A stretch of 23,769 nt of DNA. Source: a virus. This document shows, piece after piece, positions 1 to 6,912 of this stretch. The notes under the pieces were generated by a model. The model did no database searches. It saw only the letters and a program-made list of their open reading frames with translations, and was not told where the DNA came from. A program made the position numbers and the translations under genes. Within the stretch, counting starts at the first letter, position 1. The number at the start of each line of letters is the position of its first letter. The DNA lies in IMG/VR virus record IMGVR_UViG_3300009183_000367, positions 1-23,769 of that record. One strand, written 5' to 3'.

Positions 1-621
1 CCAGATCGCGTCGGCGATACCAGACGCCTCGTCAAAGATCAACATCATTCCGTCGTGGTTGTGTACACCCGCGTAGGCGTCGGGATTTTCTTCTGACCAG
101 AGTTTGCCTTCCGCTGCCCAGTAGCGCGTCCCTTTCTTTAAGTCGCGCTCGACCAATTCGGTCAGCCACTGCGCCGGTACGATCTTAGTTGCGCTGATTT
201 CCCACCAGTGGCTGTTGATGATCATTGCTTGCCACTTGGTCAGTTCACCCCAGGTAACGGAGCGCAACTGCGCCTCGCTGTTGGCGCTCACGATGACCGT
301 CGAGCCGATCCGAGTAGACAGCATCCACAGGATCAGCCAGCTAACTAACGCCGACTTACCAATACCCCGCCCGCTGGACACCGCCTCGCGCAGCGTGTCC
401 ATGTTGACCTTACCTTCGTTGACTTTGATGTGCTTGGTAATGTCACGCAGTATCTCGCGCTGCCACTTGCGCGGGCCGCTGAACTTAGCTAACGGTGTGT
501 TGGGCTGACCCCAAGGAAACGCGAACAGTACAAACGCTTCAGGATCGTTCGCTATTGCGGGTGACCACAACCGCGTCATCAACGTCTGCTCTTCGGCTGA
601 TGTATAGATCGTTTTTTGCAT
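1..621 (-). CDS. terL: Terminase large subunit, N-terminal part (cut by window edge)
   Basis: This is the ATPase end of the phage DNA-packaging motor. Large terminases drive the genome into the prohead and cut it with a C-terminal nuclease, which lies beyond the window here. The visible 207 codons carry a Walker A motif (SGRGIGKS, about residues 83-90) and a Walker B motif (MMLIFDE, about 192-198), with AFPWG upstream as in many phage large terminases. The chosen start is the ATG at 621. An alternative ATG at 579 (MTRLWSP...) would also fit the family, and neither has a strong Shine-Dalgarno. The gene overlaps the 3' end of the small terminase by 83 bp in another frame, so the two are probably translationally coupled. 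Packaging identity is secure; the exact start is not. Confidence 0.93.
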   Translation of the reverse strand, partial: MQKTIYTSAEEQTLMTRLWSPAIANDPEAFVLFAFPWGQPNTPLAKFSGPRKWQREILRDITKHIKVNEGKVNMDTLREAVSSGRGIGKSALVSWLILWMLSTRIGSTVIVSANSEAQLRSVTWGELTKWQAMIINSHWWEISATKIVPAQWLTELVERDLKKGTRYWAAEGKLWSEENPDAYAGVHNHDGMMLIFDEASGIADAIW

Positions 622-1000
622 TCTCTAACACTCTGGTTTGCGCGGCTTCTAGCGCCTGTGTGATGCTGATCCGCTGATACACATCAACGCTGACTTCCTG
701 CTTGGCCGTCCACTCGTGCCGGTGACGCAGGATCTCTAACGCAGCTTTAGCGTCGCCATTTAACGCCGCGTTATTGAGAACTTGCGAGATCTCTCTTTCA
801 TTGTCAGCGCGGCCTTTTTGTTCAGCCATTTCCGCTAACGGATCTAGCTGACACAGTTGCCGATACTCAGCGGGCAGCATACCAGCAGCCAGCGCCAGCG
901 AGTCACCTTTCAGACCTAACTTCGCCGCGTCATAGATTGACTGAAGGCGAGCCTCTGTTGCCTGAACATTTCTGACAGTTAGTGGCAAAGATTTGAACAT
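539..1000 (-). CDS. terS: Putative terminase small subunit
   Basis: This 153-aa protein lies directly upstream of, and overlaps, the large terminase, the usual place for the DNA-recognition subunit. The N-terminal half is helical and resembles a helix-turn-helix (residues about 20-50, including LKGDSLALAAGMLPAEYRQL). The middle has a helical LNGDAKAALEILRHRHEW segment of the kind seen in small terminases. The ATG at 1000 has no clear Shine-Dalgarno, and the upstream DNA is an A/T-rich stretch followed by a repeat array. By analogy with known phages the protein would bind a cos or pac site nearby, and the repeats at 1093-1305 are an obvious candidate, though that is inference. The call rests on size, helical pattern and synteny. 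Confidence 0.75.
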   Translation of the reverse strand: MFKSLPLTVRNVQATEARLQSIYDAAKLGLKGDSLALAAGMLPAEYRQLCQLDPLAEMAEQKGRADNEREISQVLNNAALNGDAKAALEILRHRHEWTAKQEVSVDVYQRISITQALEAAQTRVLENAKNDLYISRRADVDDAVVVTRNSERS

Positions 1001-1092
1001 GACTGAAGTGTAACAAAAAAAATTTTAAAAAATGTTTGCGGGGGGTGCGTGGACGTGACCAATCGGGCCAGGGCCCTACCCGGCCCCCGTCG

Positions 1093-1305
1093 TGTACCCG
1101 GATGTTTGCCATGTCCACACGGGTCGATGCGGCCGTGCGTTCCCCGATGTGCACCCGATGTGCGCCCCCGATGTGTACCCACTTGTACCCACATGTGAGC
1201 GTCTTAAAAAACCGTTATAAAGTGGAGTGGTATGTACCCGCATGTGAGCGGCACACAATAATCGTTCTATTTTTTAGTGTGTGAGCGTGTACCCACTTGT
1301 TAGCG
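1093..1305 (+). repeat. Iteron-like direct repeats (TGTACCC / TGTGAGCG family)
   Basis: TGTACCC occurs at 1093, 1174, 1184, 1233 and 1288, with an inverted copy (GGGTACA) at 1427-1433. The best copies are 18-mers, TGTACCC[A/G]CATGTGAGCG, at 1184-1201 and 1233-1250, which differ at one base. The 18-mers at 1288-1305 (two changes from the first) and 1093-1110 (about four changes from the second) are more diverged. TGTGAGCG is present at 1194-1201, 1243-1250 and 1280-1287, and its inverse CGCTCACA at 1489-1496 and 1500-1507. Such arrays usually bind a replication initiator, a repressor or terminase. Confidence 0.75.
1143..1175 (+). repeat. Three closely spaced CCCGATGTG repeats
   Basis: CCCGATGTG occurs at 1143-1151, 1154-1162 and 1167-1175, with starts 11 and 13 bp apart, close to one helical turn. 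The last copy runs into the first TGTACCC of the 1174 cluster, so the two repeat families abut. Helical phasing suggests cooperative protein binding on one DNA face. No known site was recognised. Confidence 0.6.
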
Positions 1306-1462
1306 TTTTTTGACCGGGTAAAAAATTCGCGCTGGGAAAATGCGCGCGGATTTTACGGCCGTCGTCCGCCAAATTTCCCCTATATATAAAACTCAACTTT
1401 TTTCAAAAGTGATATAGCTAACATACGGGTACACCCCGCAAACCCGCGCCAATCCTTGCGAA

Positions 1463-1520
1463 AGTGTGGACACTCGCACGCCAAAAAACGCTCACAAAAC
1501 GCTCACAAAGTGTCCACACT
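1463..1520. repeat. Paired dyads flanking tandem 11-mers, operator/origin-like
   Basis: AGTGTGGACACT (1463-1474) and AGTGTCCACACT (1509-1520) are exact reverse complements. Each is itself an AGTGT-N2-ACACT dyad. Between them are two perfect tandem copies of ACGCTCACAAA (1488-1498 and 1499-1509), which contain the inverted form of the TGTGAGCG element found upstream. The cluster ends 21 bp before the -35 box at 1542, so a bound protein could control the rightward promoter. Confidence 0.75.
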
Positions 1521-1541
1521 CACAAAAGCGCGCGAAACTTG

Positions 1542-1570
1542 TTGACACACACGGCCGAACGTGCGAATAT
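1542..1570 (+). promoter_or_regulatory. Predicted sigma70-type promoter for the small-gene operon
   Basis: A perfect TTGACA (1542-1547) is followed after 17 bp by GAATAT (1565-1570), a 3/6 match to the -10 consensus. Transcription would start near 1577, leaving a leader of about 48 nt before the first gene at 1625. The operator-like dyads immediately upstream suggest regulation. The -35 and spacing are convincing, the -10 is weak. Confidence 0.55.
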
Positions 1571-1624
1571 CTACCCGTGGCGCGCACGTCGCGCGTCATT
1601 CACTAACCTAAACGAGGGTAAACA

Positions 1625-1858
1625 ATGAAGATCAATCTTGAACATACCGACACCTTCGCGGGTGAGTCTAACTATTCATGGGTTCGCCGCGCGACGGTCG
1701 ACGCGCCCGACGCGCTATCGGACCGCGCTATCGTTCGCCGCGCGAAAGCGTGGGCTGGCCTCTCAGGTATCCGCTCACGCGTCGAAAAATTCGGCGACAC
1801 AATCGCCATCCATCCGGCCGGTATCTGCCACGTCGTTTTCGTCACGTTCGGAGAATGA
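1625..1858 (+). CDS. Small conserved-type hypothetical protein (77 aa)
   Basis: This is the first gene after the predicted promoter at 1542. The ATG at 1625 has a good Shine-Dalgarno (GAGGG, 1614-1618, six-base spacing). The product is a compact mixed protein with an arginine-rich helix (RAIVRRAKAWAGL, about residues 34-46) and a hydrophobic C-terminal strand (HVVFVTFGE). No enzymatic motif, signal peptide or membrane segment is present. It is adjacent to three further small genes of similar size, a typical layout for early phage genes that modify host functions. A longer overlapping reading frame beginning at 1638 is not preferred, because it lacks a ribosome site and its N-terminal part is the Ser/Arg-rich shadow of this gene. 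Function unknown. Confidence 0.75.
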   Translation: MKINLEHTDTFAGESNYSWVRRATVDAPDALSDRAIVRRAKAWAGLSGIRSRVEKFGDTIAIHPAGICHVVFVTFGE

Positions 1859-1862
1859 CGCC

Positions 1863-2102
1863 ATGCAAGCAATCGTCACAAAATGGATTGGCCCGACTAA
1901 TCATCGCGGCGACCGTATCAAGGCGACGGCGGCCGCTGGAAGTGTAACGGTCCCATATAAAGGCGGGGCAGATACGCTTGACGCGCATCGCGTCGCGGCC
2001 GTCGCATTCTGCGCGAAATTCGGATGGGATTTTGATCACGTGTCGGGCGACCTGCCCAATGGGTCGCTCGCATGGGTTCGCTTACCAAAAAAAGGGGTTT
2101 AA
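1863..2102 (+). CDS. Small hypothetical protein (79 aa)
   Basis: The ATG at 1863 lies 4 bp after the upstream stop, with GGAG (1850-1853) as ribosome site. The protein begins MQAIVTKWIGPTNHRGDRIK and has a TVPY strand and an alanine-rich helix (HRVAAVAFCAKFGWD). This N-terminal pattern recalls a small protein type I associate with phage and plasmid accessory regions, but I know no function for it. The same frame is open back to 1638; the shorter start is chosen because it follows a ribosome site and avoids the overlap with the 77-aa gene. There are no membrane segments or catalytic motifs. It is probably co-transcribed with its neighbours from 1542. Confidence 0.75.
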   Translation: MQAIVTKWIGPTNHRGDRIKATAAAGSVTVPYKGGADTLDAHRVAAVAFCAKFGWDFDHVSGDLPNGSLAWVRLPKKGV

Positions 2103-2104
2103 TA

Positions 2105-2386
2105 ATGGATTGGATACGCGTTAAAAACGACGTCAACGGCAACTCTCGTTGGGTATGCCATTGGTTGACGTTTAAACCGGCCGCCGATACTTATGAGACC
2201 GCGCTCGCGTTGGCGCGCAAGATTGGCGGGCGCAAGTATCACAATAAACAATACGGCGGTGGCATTGTTTTTCAATGCTACGGCCCCGACGATATCGGCC
2301 CGCATATCGCGCGGGTTCTGGCGCGCGCCAAAACGGCCGACGCTATCGCGCGTCGTGTTATTCCACTAGTTAAGGTGACCACGTGA
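2105..2386 (+). CDS. Small hypothetical protein (93 aa)
   Basis: The chosen ATG at 2105 follows an AGGGG ribosome site and starts three bases after the upstream stop (TAATAATGG junction); an in-frame ATG at 2072 would sit inside the previous gene. The product starts MDWIRVKNDVNGNSRWVCHW, continues with an alanine-rich helix and the basic GGRKYHNKQYGGG segment, and ends in a basic helical tail. The aromatic/basic composition might suit nucleic-acid binding, which is only a guess. It overlaps the next gene by four bases (GTGA). Confidence 0.72.
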   Translation: MDWIRVKNDVNGNSRWVCHWLTFKPAADTYETALALARKIGGRKYHNKQYGGGIVFQCYGPDDIGPHIARVLARAKTADAIARRVIPLVKVTT

Positions 2387-2571
2387 ACCACTACACAGCA
2401 AAATTCAAACGCTACACGGACGAAATGCTGAAAACAGCGTTAGCGGATTGTCACATTGCGCTTGGCGTCGGAGAGACGCTTTTTAGCCCCGCCTACATTG
2501 CAAAATTGTGGGCTGAAATTGACGCGATCCGCGACGTTCAACTTTCACGCAAACCAAAGGCCAAACAATGA
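2383..2571 (+). CDS. Small hypothetical protein (62 aa), GTG start
   Basis: This gene starts at GTG 2383, overlapping the previous stop as GTGA, with AAGGTGA just upstream as ribosome site. The 62-aa product is helical (DEMLKTALADCHIALGV, then AYIAKLWAEIDAIRDV) and ends with a lysine-rich tail (RKPKAKQ). No known domain was recognised. It could be a small DNA-binding or inhibitor protein of the early operon. It overlaps the next micro-ORF as ATGA. Confidence 0.7.
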   Translation: MNHYTAKFKRYTDEMLKTALADCHIALGVGETLFSPAYIAKLWAEIDAIRDVQLSRKPKAKQ

Positions 2572-2666
2572 AGCTCGAAACTTACGCAACGGCCGCGTTA
2601 ATCGGTTGGGTTATTGTGACTAGCGTCATCTTATGCGACGCAATCGTCGCGGCCCTATGTCGTTAG
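2568..2666 (+). CDS. Predicted single-pass membrane microprotein (32 aa)
   Basis: ATG 2568 overlaps the preceding stop codon (ATGA). The 32-aa product reads MKLETYATAALIGWVIVTSV and then a hydrophobic stretch ending in CR, so about residues 7-30 can form one transmembrane helix. It has no clear Shine-Dalgarno of its own and would depend on translational coupling. Small phage membrane peptides can act on the host envelope or lysis, but nothing in the sequence identifies the role. Confidence 0.5.
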   Translation: MKLETYATAALIGWVIVTSVILCDAIVAALCR

Positions 2667-2716
2667 TGATCGCGGCCGTTCTGGCCGCCATCCTAGTGAT
2701 CATCCTAGACTTATGA
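2657..2716 (+). CDS. Possible 19-aa hydrophobic peptide
   Basis: The ORF MSLVIAAVLAAILVIILDL begins inside the end of the 32-aa gene (10-bp overlap, different frame) and stops immediately before the terminator hairpin at 2717. Sixteen residues in a row are hydrophobic apart from alanines, enough for a short membrane helix. It has no ribosome site, so it may be translated by re-initiation or not at all. Its hydrophobic purity and its fit between the previous gene and the terminator are the only support. Confidence 0.35.
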   Translation: MSLVIAAVLAAILVIILDL

Positions 2717-2738
2717 AAACGGCCCGAAAGGGCCGTTT
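2717..2738. terminator. Bidirectional hairpin terminator between convergent operons
   Basis: AAACGGCCC, GAAA loop, GGGCCGTTT forms a perfect 9-bp stem. The plus strand continues TTTCTCATT and the minus strand GTTTTCAT. It sits between the end of the rightward small genes (2716) and the end of the leftward primase gene (2740), so it can serve both transcripts. The U-tracts are short. Confidence 0.75.
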
Positions 2739-2739
2739 C

Positions 2740-4989
2740 TCATTGTGCCGGGTTATAGTCCGGCTCTACCATCCGACGCAGCGTAGACGCGCCCACGGCC
2801 GCAAGATCGGGCGCGCAGTACACGTGACGCTTAGACTCAAGCCCGCGCGCAGCGACGCGCCCACAATCGATCCAACCCGCCTCTTTAATCGCTTGCAATA
2901 ACGCTTGTTGGTACAGCTTCAAACCGGCCGGGGCCGATCGCGCTAGATCGTCAAGTACAGCTTGCAACGGCGCCGCGATCACGCCACGGGTGAACACACC
3001 CCTACGGGCGCGCATGAGTTCCAGAATGTAACTCTCCGCGCCCGATAGCGAATTTTCCGTCATCGTTTGTTTAAATTCCGTCATCGGCGGAGCCGCGCCC
3101 GGATTGAAGCGACTAACGTCGCGAGCGTGCAACCAAGCCGCCACGGCCGCGCGGCCGCCAGTGCGGAGCCACTGCCAAATCGCGGCGCCATCAGCGTCAC
3201 TCATGCGCCCAACGTGCGACCATATGCAGAACCAACGGCGATCCTGCGCCGATATAGATATAGGCAGTAGGTCATTCGAAAACGCCAGCACGAACCCACG
3301 GTTCGCCATCATATAGGGATGAAGTCCCTTTCGATTCACCGCGAGAACCTCAGGCGGGGCCGCGATGATAGGCTTTAGCTTATTGGCTAGGACGCGCCGA
3401 TCGGCCGCAAGCGCCTCTTTAAGCTCGTTTATAACCAGAATCTCAGACTCTAGTTGATAACCCCACTGGGACGTGAGCGACTCATTGTCAACCAAGCCCA
3501 GATTATGCTTATTGTCCCCGCAGACGGCCCATATAAACGGGTCGTACATCGTATCCTTGCCCGACCCCTCATCCGACGCATGAAGGATCGCGTGATTGAT
3601 CTTGACGCGCGGGTTCTGGACCTTATAAGCCATAACGTCCCATATATGGTCAAGCTCTGACTGTACCGGGACCAACTTGCGGCAATGATCGATCCACGCT
3701 TGTATAGGCCCCGCCATAGGCGTCGGCCGCGCGTCAACCCAACGATTGGCGTATGGCAGGTTATCCCGTACGGCCAAAACCGACTCGCCCGCAGCATAAG
3801 TTAGGCCCGCCAGGATATGGCCGCCCGCGGCCGTTCGGTTCTCGTCAAACCATAGGGACGGGTTGATAATGCGCGCCTTGCCGCCATTGTTGTGCAGCGA
3901 ATGGCACATGATCCCGCGATAGGTCGCGTCGAACGCCCGACGCGATATAAGCACACGGTCTACTAGGTCGAAATAGGCGTCATCCGACTGAACATAGGCA
4001 AACCGTTTGAACCAATCGGCCCGCTCTACCCGCGCCCGCTCGCGCGCCTCGACCTGGGCAATCACGGCCTTAGCGTCATCGGTAAACATCTCCGTAGGCG
4101 TCAGTTTGGATAGCGCGCCGCCCATGACCGACGCGAGCAACTCATCACGTAGGCCATAGGTACGCTTAGGCCCGCCTTGCTCTTCAACCCACGCTAGGAA
4201 CCGCGCGGAGTCCCATTCAATGCAATGCGAATGCAGACAGCAATAAGCCCGCGAAGCGGGCATATAACGGCCCTCTGGATTGCCGTCCGAGTGTTCTGCA
4301 CTGTTAGGGCAGATGACGCCCCACCAGCCCGCAGAGTTGCCTTTCTGTGTGACTTCTTTACGCTCGACAAGCCACGCCAGCACATCATCCGACCCGTCAT
4401 CCTTTAGGACACCGGGACGGAATGTCGTGGTCTCGACCGCGCCGGGAACGACCGATAGAGCGCCGCAGATCTCTTCAAGACTAAACTCGCGCGACGGGTT
4501 GAACTCGACCAAACGCGCAGCAAAACGGCCGCGTCCGGGCTTTAGGTTGATCGAGCCGGGAATGCGAATATTGCGGACCGGATTGATCGCGCCGGGGTCC
4601 GTATAGCCCGCAGCGGCGATGGCCTTGATAGCGGCGCTATAGACGGATTTGTGGGGCTGATCGTCTAGCCGGAAAACGTAACACCATTGAAAGTTATCCT
4701 TCGACGTTTCAATGATCCACGTAGGTCTGATCGTAGGCGTCTTAGATTTAGTCCCGACGTCATCTAACACCAGACACCACACGTTCTCGCAGAACGCAGC
4801 ACCCGCCGACACTCTTTGACCGTCGAACCGCGACTCAATGAACGAGCCGATGTTGACGTACCAAGCGCCTTCACCGCGCGGCTTGCGAAACGCAGGATAG
4901 GCGTAACCGCCCTCACGCTCAACTTGTTTAGTGAATAAAACTACTTCACCCTCTGGCGCGAGGGCTATGATATGATCCACCAGTTCCAT
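2740..4989 (-). CDS. Primase-polymerase / SF3 helicase replication protein
   Basis: This 749-aa protein combines priming and unwinding for phage DNA replication. The N-terminal AEP/RepB-type primase part has LDDVGTK (about residues 75-81), a probable metal-binding acidic motif, and RNIRIPGSINLK (139-150), typical of this primase group. A Cys/His cluster (C227, H233, C250, H253, H255, C256) probably binds zinc. The C-terminal half is a superfamily 3-type helicase: Walker A in DEGSGKDT (473-480), Walker B-like ILVINE (517-522), a motif C asparagine in LAFSND (568-573) and a possible arginine finger DRRW (583-586). The ATG at 4989 has AGGAG upstream. It is the last gene of the leftward replication operon, separated from polA by a hairpin. 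CGGCCG is frequent in this gene and I saw none in polA. Confidence 0.88.
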   Translation of the reverse strand: MELVDHIIALAPEGEVVLFTKQVEREGGYAYPAFRKPRGEGAWYVNIGSFIESRFDGQRVSAGAAFCENVWCLVLDDVGTKSKTPTIRPTWIIETSKDNFQWCYVFRLDDQPHKSVYSAAIKAIAAAGYTDPGAINPVRNIRIPGSINLKPGRGRFAARLVEFNPSREFSLEEICGALSVVPGAVETTTFRPGVLKDDGSDDVLAWLVERKEVTQKGNSAGWWGVICPNSAEHSDGNPEGRYMPASRAYCCLHSHCIEWDSARFLAWVEEQGGPKRTYGLRDELLASVMGGALSKLTPTEMFTDDAKAVIAQVEARERARVERADWFKRFAYVQSDDAYFDLVDRVLISRRAFDATYRGIMCHSLHNNGGKARIINPSLWFDENRTAAGGHILAGLTYAAGESVLAVRDNLPYANRWVDARPTPMAGPIQAWIDHCRKLVPVQSELDHIWDVMAYKVQNPRVKINHAILHASDEGSGKDTMYDPFIWAVCGDNKHNLGLVDNESLTSQWGYQLESEILVINELKEALAADRRVLANKLKPIIAAPPEVLAVNRKGLHPYMMANRGFVLAFSNDLLPISISAQDRRWFCIWSHVGRMSDADGAAIWQWLRTGGRAAVAAWLHARDVSRFNPGAAPPMTEFKQTMTENSLSGAESYILELMRARRGVFTRGVIAAPLQAVLDDLARSAPAGLKLYQQALLQAIKEAGWIDCGRVAARGLESKRHVYCAPDLAAVGASTLRRMVEPDYNPAQ

Positions 4990-5008
4990 GTGCTCTTCTC
5001 CTGTGTTG

Positions 5009-5037
5009 AAGCCCGCCCTTCCCGGCGGGCTTTTTTT
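5009..5037 (+). terminator. Strong rho-independent terminator, plus orientation
   Basis: AAGCCCGCC (5009-5017), loop CTTCCC, GGCGGGCTT (5024-5032) forms a 9-bp stem, and the T run (5031-5037) makes it a textbook terminator for rightward transcription. Both neighbours are leftward, so it would stop antisense RNA. In the leftward mRNA the same sequence is a stable hairpin in the primase leader with A residues before it and only two T after it. Confidence 0.8.
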
Positions 5038-5055
5038 AACTCAAAATTTATTTAG

Positions 5056-6912
5056 TTACTTCCCGTATCGGGTCATCTGCTTAACTTCTGCCTTCAGGGG
5101 CAGACCCGCCGCCCACGGCGGTGACGTACACATCACCCGCGCCAATAGGTCGGGGTCTCCGTCCTCTAGGACGATCTCGTCGTGAACGTGGAGCACTACG
5201 TTATCTAGCTGACGTAGCGCGTAGCGCAAGACATCATTGGCGACTGCTTGGGTGATGTTCTCGCAAGCCAAGCCCTTCCATAGACGAGCGCGCGGCCATT
5301 CTTTAGCGTCAGCGGCGGGTTTCCAAGCGGCCTTGCAGTATGAAATGCCATCGTCTTCCAATTTGGCGAACGGGTAACACAGAACGCGGCCCGAAGGAAG
5401 AATGTACCAGAGATGCTGCCGGTCGAATAGATAAGTCACACGCCCCGCGCTGAACTCGGCGTTAGGCGTGTGCATGGCCGACGTGTAGGCCCGCTCCAAC
5501 TCCGACCAGAACCGCACGGCCCATTGATTAGACCGTCGCCAAGCGTCAACCATGCGCCGCGCGTCGGCCTCCGGTAGATGAATACCATAGGCCCGACCCA
5601 TAGCCGCAAACGCGCCCACACCGCCCGCATAGCCGCAACTAAGTTCCTGAACCTTGCCGATCTGACGCTGATCGTCGGTCACCTGATCGACCGAGCACCC
5701 GAAGGTCGCGGCGGCGTTGATCTTATAAATGTCCTGGCTGAACTGCTTGAGCTTTTCCTCGCCCATGCCGGACATCCAAGGATTGACGCGCGCCTCGATA
5801 GCAGACCAATCAGCGACTACGAAATTACCAATAAGCGCGGGTCGGAGCATCCCTTTGAGCACATCTGTAACTCTTCGTCCGTGAAGAGGGACAATTGCTC
5901 GACCGGCAGCCATGTCGTCTCGGACAGTTCCGGGGTCTCTGGCGGTCTTGCGAGTGAAATTGTGAACTTGTGCTCCGTAACTTGAAGCACGCCCAGTAGC
6001 GGACCCCCCAGCAAATACAAATGCACCCCGTACCCTGTCGTCTTCGACATCTGCTAACTCCTGTAAACGCTTAAATTTCGCAATCGAGGACGCCCATAGA
6101 TCGTCCGCGCATTGCACGACTTCACGCACATCTGGGTCTAGGTCATCACACGCCAATAGATTAGCGCGAACGGCCTTGTCGATGCTGTACTTTTCACCGA
6201 CCCACATGAGCTTCTTCTGCTCATCTGTGACGCGCGCCAGCACCCACTCGCGCATTCTTGGCGACCGCACGGCTAGACCGCCAGTAATCTCAGTTACGAT
6301 ACTTTGTATCTCAGCTAGTTCGGCGTCAGCGTAGCGGATAGCGGCTTTACAAAGTGTAATGTCGACCTTTACACCTCGGTCGTTTATACGCTCGTTGACG
6401 TGGTAGTCGAGCAATTCCTCGTCGGACAACTGACGCAGAGCCAAGCTCACGGCGCGCATAGCGCGCACGTCCTGCTCGCAGTACTCGATGAGTTCTGGGA
6501 TTAATTTATCATTGTAGGGCGGGACGCAGCACTGCCGTACAAGGTAGTCGCCCCGGCGGTCCTTTTTCATATCCGCACCGGCAAACCTGCCGACATCCTC
6601 AAGCGACCCCGGCGCGCAATTGGCGCGGGCTTGTGTTGCGGTGCAATAAAACTGCTCAAGATCGAAGTCGATCTGAAGCACGTACCAAAAGATCAGACGC
6701 TCAAACGCGGCGTTGTGCGCGCGGATCTGGCCTTTATGATTCTTTATCGAATCAGGGAATGGTTGATCGGGCGTCCATGTCTGAACGTCGCCATCGTCGA
6801 AAGCGTAGGACATACAGATGACTTCGGTTTCCAAGTCCTGCGCGTAATTATAGACACCCGCGACCCGAAGGTCGCAGGTGCTACGGGTTTCGAAGTCAAC
6901 CCAAAGGATCAC
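5056..6912 (-). CDS. polA: Family A DNA polymerase with 3'-5' exonuclease
   Basis: This 618-aa protein is a phage-type DNA polymerase I that lacks a 5'-3' exonuclease domain. Proofreading motifs are visible: ExoI DFET (6-9), ExoII AHNAAFE (65-71) and ExoIII EYCEQDV (143-149). Polymerase motifs follow: GRASSYG...HNF (about 307-319), motif A DWSAIEAR (368-375, D368 catalytic), motif B with R416, K420 and Y428 in the RQIGKVQELSCGY region, and motif C VHDE (576-579). All key residues are present, so it should be active and replicate the phage genome with the prim-pol next to it. The start is GTG at 6912, immediately after the upstream stop, with a weak AGGG site. Confidence 0.95.
   Translation of the reverse strand: MILWVDFETRSTCDLRVAGVYNYAQDLETEVICMSYAFDDGDVQTWTPDQPFPDSIKNHKGQIRAHNAAFERLIFWYVLQIDFDLEQFYCTATQARANCAPGSLEDVGRFAGADMKKDRRGDYLVRQCCVPPYNDKLIPELIEYCEQDVRAMRAVSLALRQLSDEELLDYHVNERINDRGVKVDITLCKAAIRYADAELAEIQSIVTEITGGLAVRSPRMREWVLARVTDEQKKLMWVGEKYSIDKAVRANLLACDDLDPDVREVVQCADDLWASSIAKFKRLQELADVEDDRVRGAFVFAGGSATGRASSYGAQVHNFTRKTARDPGTVRDDMAAGRAIVPLHGRRVTDVLKGMLRPALIGNFVVADWSAIEARVNPWMSGMGEEKLKQFSQDIYKINAAATFGCSVDQVTDDQRQIGKVQELSCGYAGGVGAFAAMGRAYGIHLPEADARRMVDAWRRSNQWAVRFWSELERAYTSAMHTPNAEFSAGRVTYLFDRQHLWYILPSGRVLCYPFAKLEDDGISYCKAAWKPAADAKEWPRARLWKGLACENITQAVANDVLRYALRQLDNVVLHVHDEIVLEDGDPDLLARVMCTSPPWAAGLPLKAEVKQMTRYGK

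Larger units (their letters stand above)
1001..1624. other. Gene-free repeat-rich control region between divergent operons
   Basis: About 620 bp with no convincing coding sequence lie between the leftward terminase genes and the rightward small-gene operon. The region holds an A/T run at 1009-1038, several families of short direct repeats at 1093-1305, a TATATATAAA stretch at 1381-1390 followed by more A/T-rich sequence to about 1422, two dyads with tandem repeats between them at 1463-1520, and a sigma70-type promoter at 1542-1570. Open frames here are short, rich in Arg/Cys/Pro and follow the repeats, so I do not call them genes. It could be a replication origin, a terminase recognition (cos/pac) site, an operator region, or a combination. 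Confidence 0.8.

Noticed and set aside
1036-1284. 82-aa open frame in the repeat region (plus strand) and similar frames on the minus strand at 930-1258
   Set aside because: Composition is Cys/Pro/Arg/His-rich and follows the nucleotide repeats; no ribosome site; all are shadows of the repeat array.
1376-1425. TATATATAAA block as a -10 element
   Set aside because: No -35-like sequence at proper spacing on either strand; better read as an A/T-rich, easily melted stretch.
1638-1862. N-terminal extension of the 79-aa gene
   Set aside because: It overlaps the 77-aa gene out of frame, is Ser/Arg-rich and has no ribosome site; the ATG at 1863 is better.
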